Position numbers and translations under genes: made by a program. The notes below the pieces were generated by a model, which made no database searches, was not told where the DNA came from, and saw only the letters and a list, made by a program, of their open reading frames with translations. From JBJFGR01 sp051892875 (GTDB taxonomy: Bacteria; Pseudomonadota; Gammaproteobacteria; Enterobacterales; Succinivibrionaceae): a stretch of 8,641 nucleotides of DNA. Positions 5,331 to 8,641 of this stretch are shown here, piece after piece. The DNA is taken from NCBI GenBank assembly GCA_051892875.1, contig JBJFGR010000106.1, positions 1 to 8,641 on the forward strand. The letters are read 5' to 3'. Positions within the stretch are counted from its first letter, which is position 1. Every line of letters begins with the position of its first letter.

Positions 5331-6971
5331 ATGGCACAGTTTTTTACAGATTGGTTAAAAGAAACAAATCAGCTTGAAGATTTGTATCTTGGTGAAAAAA
5401 CAATCACCAAGAATGATTTTAAGAAGAATAAGAATTATATTAAAGAACTAGAAGCAACTTTTGGTAAGCTAATGCCTATTACTAATATGAATGGTGCAGA
5501 TGGTTTCTTTAATAAAGCTGTTCAAACAGTTGATAAACCAGAAGATATTATTTCTGATATTAAGCTTTGTGTAGTTCGTAATAGTAAAGCTTACCAAAAT
5601 CTAATGAAGGTTGGTAAGGCTAAAACATTAGCAAACAAAGACTATGAATTTACATTCTCAGATGGTAATGTAATCAATATTCACGTATCAGATTTGAAAC
5701 AATCTGCAACAGATGGTACTTCTACTAAGATTTATGTTGGTAAGGGTGACGCTGCTACTAAAATCCAGGAAGCAATTACTGCACTATTATTGACAATGAA
5801 AGTTAGAGGAACAGCATTAGATACAATTAAAGAAGATGTTCCACCATTAATTAAACATGGTAAACAAGTAGCAGATAATCGTTCTGATTTGTATAAATGG
5901 CTATTAGCATCTGACCCAATCAAAGAAACTGGTGTATGTAAATATATCGAATTTGGTGTTCCAGAAAATGATGTTCAATCATTCAAAATCCAATTTGAAG
6001 AATTCTTAAAGTCATGGATTTATTCTTTTGAAGCAATTTGGAGAGCTGATATTAAAGGCTTGATTAATTCTGTATTCAAAAAAGGAATTGCAAACTGGAA
6101 TCAAGCTCAATTTGGACACTATAGACTATCTAAAAATTGTCCTAAAGTCACAAAGTCAATTATTCCTGTTCTAGAAGCATTTTTAAGAAAGAAGAGATTA
6201 TCATTCAATAAGCATAATATTGATAAATCTGATATTGTATTATATTTTGATGCTCCACGTGCTGAAAAGATTATGACTACTGTTATGCATGCAAAAGACT
6301 TGGATGAACATAATCAGCTATTGAACTATGCATTCGTAAATCAGGAATTGATAGGTATTTCTTTGAAACAAGTTGTATCAGAAGCAACTATTGCTGCAGC
6401 AAACTTTGATAAAGCTGCAACTACTGCAGTTGGTCCTACAATTAATGAAAAGAAACAAATCTTTATTGAATATCATGGAAGAACAAATGAAGATATGAAA
6501 AAGAATACCTTCGCTAAAGTATCACAAGATGATGTTATTGAAACTGAAGGTAAGTCATCAGGTATTATATTGAAGTTAGCTAATAAAGACCATATTCACT
6601 GTGAATCATCAGAAATTAATCTAGATATTAGAACTAAAGGTGGTTCATCAATTGCATCTGAATTCCGTGAAAAAGGTCACCCAGCATTTGGTAATGCAAA
6701 CATTCCTATGGCTAAATCAGAAATTAAGGGTGAAGAAGGTCCTAATATCAATATTCCAAATCTTGTTAAGCAAATTATGGATGATGGAAGTGCAGAAAAT
6801 ATTGGTGAATTAGTCACTGCTGTTGCTCAAGTAGTTGCACAGAAGTTTATAGACAAACCTCAAACATTAGCTATGTTGTTCGCTGAAGCTGCAGGTTATC
6901 CAGTTAAGATTGTTAAAAAATCTGGAACTGAAATTAAGATTTTGGCAGCACCATATCTAAAGCTATATTAA
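5331..6971 (+). CDS. Conserved-looking phage protein of unknown function (546 aa)
   Basis: A 546-residue soluble protein with no signal peptide or membrane helix; I cannot name its family. It starts MAQFFTDWLKE and is set by AGGAG 7 bases upstream. A notable central region reads SDIVLYFDAP (from about residue 300) and, after a helical stretch, LIGISLKQV, with D301 and S344-L-K346. This beta-helix-beta layout with D...SxK recalls a degenerate PD-(D/E)XK nuclease core, but the acidic residue before the lysine is replaced by Ser-Leu, so activity is doubtful. Residues about 430-470 are glycine/serine rich (TKGGSSIASEF). The C-terminus is Ala-rich and helical (VTAVAQVVAQKF, MLFAEAAGYPV) and ends APYLKLY. 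It lies alone between a late-type promoter and a terminator, directly after the nucleotidyltransferase gene, so it may be a virion or late-function protein acting with it. That is context only. Confidence 0.8.
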   Translation: MAQFFTDWLKETNQLEDLYLGEKTITKNDFKKNKNYIKELEATFGKLMPITNMNGADGFFNKAVQTVDKPEDIISDIKLCVVRNSKAYQNLMKVGKAKTLANKDYEFTFSDGNVINIHVSDLKQSATDGTSTKIYVGKGDAATKIQEAITALLLTMKVRGTALDTIKEDVPPLIKHGKQVADNRSDLYKWLLASDPIKETGVCKYIEFGVPENDVQSFKIQFEEFLKSWIYSFEAIWRADIKGLINSVFKKGIANWNQAQFGHYRLSKNCPKVTKSIIPVLEAFLRKKRLSFNKHNIDKSDIVLYFDAPRAEKIMTTVMHAKDLDEHNQLLNYAFVNQELIGISLKQVVSEATIAAANFDKAATTAVGPTINEKKQIFIEYHGRTNEDMKKNTFAKVSQDDVIETEGKSSGIILKLANKDHIHCESSEINLDIRTKGGSSIASEFREKGHPAFGNANIPMAKSEIKGEEGPNINIPNLVKQIMDDGSAENIGELVTAVAQVVAQKFIDKPQTLAMLFAEAAGYPVKIVKKSGTEIKILAAPYLKLY

Positions 6972-6992
6972 AAAATTAGAAATAAAATGTAT

Positions 6993-7022
6993 AAGAGGTT
7001 GTTATCCAAACAACCTCTTTTT
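6993..7022 (+). terminator. Rho-independent terminator
   Basis: A perfect 11-bp stem, AAGAGGTTGTT (6993-7003) with AACAACCTCTT (7009-7019), around the loop ATCCA, ending in five T (7018-7022). It follows the stop of the 546-residue gene by 21 bases, the same distance as the terminator at 5274, and shares its RAGAGGTT stem base. It ends 14 bases before the next start codon. Confidence 0.92.
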
Positions 7023-7023
7023 G

Positions 7024-7032
7024 TATATTTGT
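7024..7032 (+). promoter_or_regulatory. Candidate early promoter -7/-10 box TATATTTGT
   Basis: TATATTTGT directly follows the terminator T-run and ends 4 bases before the ATG at 7037, with no Shine-Dalgarno. It is the same nine-base box, in the same terminator-box-ATGAAT order, as at 2550-2542 on the minus strand. It matches the Bacteroidota -7 consensus TAnnTTTG. A weak TTG at 6999-7001 is the only -33 candidate and lies 22 bases upstream. Confidence 0.45.
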
Positions 7033-7036
7033 TTCT

Positions 7037-7378
7037 ATGAATTACATAGTAAACCCAGAAGATTATAAAACAAAAGAAGAATATACTAAAGCAATCGATA
7101 CTCTTATTTCTTGTAATGAAGAAAAAATGAAAGATTGTCGTATGAGATTATTACAATTAAATAATAGTGCATTAGGTGCATTATATTTGGAACATTTAGA
7201 ATATGAAGCATGTAAGAAACATTTGACTGATTATGGTAAAGAAAAATATGGAAAAGCCAATGAAGATTATATGAATGCTTATACCTATTTGCAAAAAGAA
7301 TATGATGAAACTTTGCACGAATGGACAAAATTAAAGAAAGAAAAACAAATCGTATTGATAAATTTTAATGGTGAATAA
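7037..7378 (+). CDS. Small helical hypothetical protein
   Basis: A 113-residue, charged, almost entirely helical protein with no family I recognise. It begins MNYIVNPEDYKTKEEY and contains long amphipathic stretches rich in K, E, Y and L (about residues 14-105), consistent with a coiled coil or helical hairpin. No catalytic motif, cysteine pair or membrane segment is visible. The start has no Shine-Dalgarno and lies 4 bases after TATATTTGT, so its message may be leaderless. Its stop TAA (7376-7378) shares an A with an ATG at 7378, and it is read in the same frame as the nuclease gene beginning 4 bases later, so the two are almost certainly co-translated. By position it could be a partner or accessory of that nuclease. 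Confidence 0.75.
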   Translation: MNYIVNPEDYKTKEEYTKAIDTLISCNEEKMKDCRMRLLQLNNSALGALYLEHLEYEACKKHLTDYGKEKYGKANEDYMNAYTYLQKEYDETLHEWTKLKKEKQIVLINFNGE

Positions 7379-7381
7379 TGT

Positions 7382-8641
7382 TTGATTTTTTTTAGAAAGA
7401 AAGATGAAGATAAAAAGTTTATTCAGAATCTGAAACAGAATACTTATGCAGAAATGCAAGAACGTATCCGTAAAGAGAAAGAACAACAGAATGTTATTAA
7501 TGATCCACATCCTTTATATGAAATACCTATAAAGGACTATTTGAAAAAGTCTATTCCAGAAATTCAGAGTGATGCAAATGAATGTGGTTCTAGAATGGAT
7601 ATTATTTACAATTACATTGAATCTTATATCAATGCATGTAAAGATGAGACAGACCCTATTAAAGTTAATGTATATAGACAACACATGAGTGAGTGTCTTG
7701 ACAAATGGAATAAATATAAACACAGACAGGATAAACTATATAAGATGATTGAAATCAGAAATATAAATCCTGAATTTGAAACAATGAGACCAACTGATGA
7801 TACAATTGGTGATATAAGATTCGGAGAAAACTATATGATATTTAATGAACTATGGGAGGCCTTCAACGATATTTATTTCGAAGAAGGACCACATACTTAT
7901 ACAGATAGTGTAGGTACACAATATACTTCAGTGACTACTTTTTGCGGCCAATTTCAAAAAGAAAAAGATTGGAATTTAATTGCAGAAAAATCAGCATTCA
8001 ATAAGGCAAAAGCCGCAATCGCTGCAGCAAATCCTAAATTGAAGAAAGACCAAGTAATTGAATTGGCTAAGATTGAATCAAAGAAATTAGCTCCATCTTT
8101 AAGAAAAGAATGGAGTAAATCTGGTGATTATGCAAAAATCTTAGGAACTGAAGTTCATGCTGTAATGGAATACTTATGGCAAAATAAAGATTATACTGGT
8201 AATAAAGATAAAATGGCTTTATATCCAGGAATGATTGAAGATTTTGAATATCGTAAAGGTAAATGTAAAGAAATCTTTAATTCTCTAAAAAAGATGTATG
8301 TCCCTATAAAGAATGAATACATTGTATATGATAGAGACTGGAAACTTTGTGGAACAATTGACTTCTTAGCATATTCAAAAAAAGATAATGCATTTATTAT
8401 ATTTGATTGGAAAACAAGTAAAGAATTTAATAAAGAAAATAAATGGGAAAAGCTATTACCACCATTTTCAAATTATGATGCTTGTAATGTTATAGAATAT
8501 TCACTTCAATTATCAACATATAAAGCAATTTTACAAAAACATTGTCCAAATATAAAAATTAAAGATCTTATTTTAATTAGAATACCATCAAAATTAAATG
8601 AAAAAATAGAAGCAGTTCCTTGTATTGATTTTAGTAATATA
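7382..8641 (+). CDS. Partial RecB-family PD-(D/E)XK nuclease (TTG start or +1 frameshift)
   Basis: An open frame of 420 codons without a stop that leaves the right edge. Numbering from TTG at 7382, the nuclease motifs are in RecB/Cas4/AddB order. G255-TEV-H259-AVM-E263 is the upstream histidine motif and G324-TI-D327 the first acidic residue. D342-W-K344-TSK is the (D/E)xK motif and Q376-LST-Y380 the QxxxY motif. HTYTDSVGTQYTSVTTF (171-187) is the N-terminal strand-loop common in phage members. The first 165 residues are charged and helical, without recognised function. It should cut DNA ends or process DNA with divalent metal. The start is unusual: the ATG at 7378 meets TAG after five codons in a different frame. 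TTG at 7382 has GGTGA 7 bases upstream (7370-7374) and gives MIFFRKKDED. A +1 shift at the T run would give MFDFFRKKDED, and an ATG at 7454 lacks a ribosome binding site. Confidence 0.85.
   Translation, partial: MIFFRKKDEDKKFIQNLKQNTYAEMQERIRKEKEQQNVINDPHPLYEIPIKDYLKKSIPEIQSDANECGSRMDIIYNYIESYINACKDETDPIKVNVYRQHMSECLDKWNKYKHRQDKLYKMIEIRNINPEFETMRPTDDTIGDIRFGENYMIFNELWEAFNDIYFEEGPHTYTDSVGTQYTSVTTFCGQFQKEKDWNLIAEKSAFNKAKAAIAAANPKLKKDQVIELAKIESKKLAPSLRKEWSKSGDYAKILGTEVHAVMEYLWQNKDYTGNKDKMALYPGMIEDFEYRKGKCKEIFNSLKKMYVPIKNEYIVYDRDWKLCGTIDFLAYSKKDNAFIIFDWKTSKEFNKENKWEKLLPPFSNYDACNVIEYSLQLSTYKAILQKHCPNIKIKDLILIRIPSKLNEKIEAVPCIDFSNI
7386..7393 (+). other. Run of eight T: possible +1 frameshift site or assembly error
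   Basis: Reading from the ATG at 7378 gives ATG TTT GAT TTT TTT TAG. The eight T allow a tRNA-Phe on 7390-7392 to slip onto 7391-7393, again TTT, just as the TAG stop enters the A site. The next codon, AGA at 7394, is in the nuclease frame. This has the logic of the prfB +1 shift, but there is no stimulatory Shine-Dalgarno at the right distance. Loss of one T in a sequencing correction would also restore a normal ATG gene. Confidence 0.35.

Noticed and set aside
5732..5923. Minus-strand open frame of 63 codons
   Set aside because: It is antisense within the 546-residue gene, with no promoter or Shine-Dalgarno.
7104..7328. Minus-strand open frame of 74 codons
   Set aside because: It mirrors the helical 113-residue gene; its His/Tyr/Phe-rich sequence is typical of the antisense of Lys/Glu-rich coding DNA.
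7514..7723. Minus-strand open frame of 69 codons
   Set aside because: It is antisense to the nuclease frame, which is open for 420 codons and has all the nuclease motifs.

Overview
This window looks like part of a large, AT-rich (roughly one-third GC by eye), T4-type tailed phage genome. Several signs point that way. There is a close relative of T4 RNase H, a T4-like dCMP deaminase, and what may be the first residues of a gp56-like dCTPase/dUTPase. A two-domain phage nucleotidyltransferase and a RecB-family nuclease are also present. Exact copies of the T4 late-promoter box TATAAATA sit in front of three genes. Packing is tight, with overlapping or touching stop and start codons. I see no tRNA, rRNA, insertion sequence or CRISPR array.

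Layout. Positions 1-2536 (minus strand) hold a compact nucleotide and nucleic-acid metabolism operon: rnh-like 5'-nuclease, dCMP deaminase, M16-type zinc peptidase, then the 5' end of a gene that leaves the window. Positions 2552-3169 (minus) form a self-contained cassette: late-type promoter, one very AT-rich gene of unknown function, and a hairpin terminator. The 118 bases at 3122-3239 are a divergent promoter region. Positions 3240-6971 (plus) hold two large genes, each with its own TATAAATA box, strong ribosome binding site and terminator. The first is a 670-residue protein joining an HxGH-type nucleotidyltransferase domain to a domain with a ligase-like KxDG motif. The second is a 546-residue phage protein that I do not recognise. 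Positions 7037-8641 (plus) hold a second probable early operon: a small helical protein followed by a PD-(D/E)XK nuclease that runs off the window. The nuclease has no ATG start in frame at its 5' end, so it needs either a TTG start or a +1 shift at a run of eight T.

How it may fit together. The operons with DNA and nucleotide functions start with genes that lack a Shine-Dalgarno sequence. Each has the same nine bases, TATATTTGT, 4-5 bases before an ATGAAT start, just after a terminator. The other three transcription units carry TATAAATA plus a strong Shine-Dalgarno. The simplest reading is two promoter classes: host-type early promoters giving almost leaderless messages, and T4-type late promoters. 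TATATTTG matches the Bacteroidota -7 consensus TAnnTTTG, which would suggest a Bacteroidota host. The strong Shine-Dalgarno sites elsewhere are not typical of that phylum, so the host stays open.
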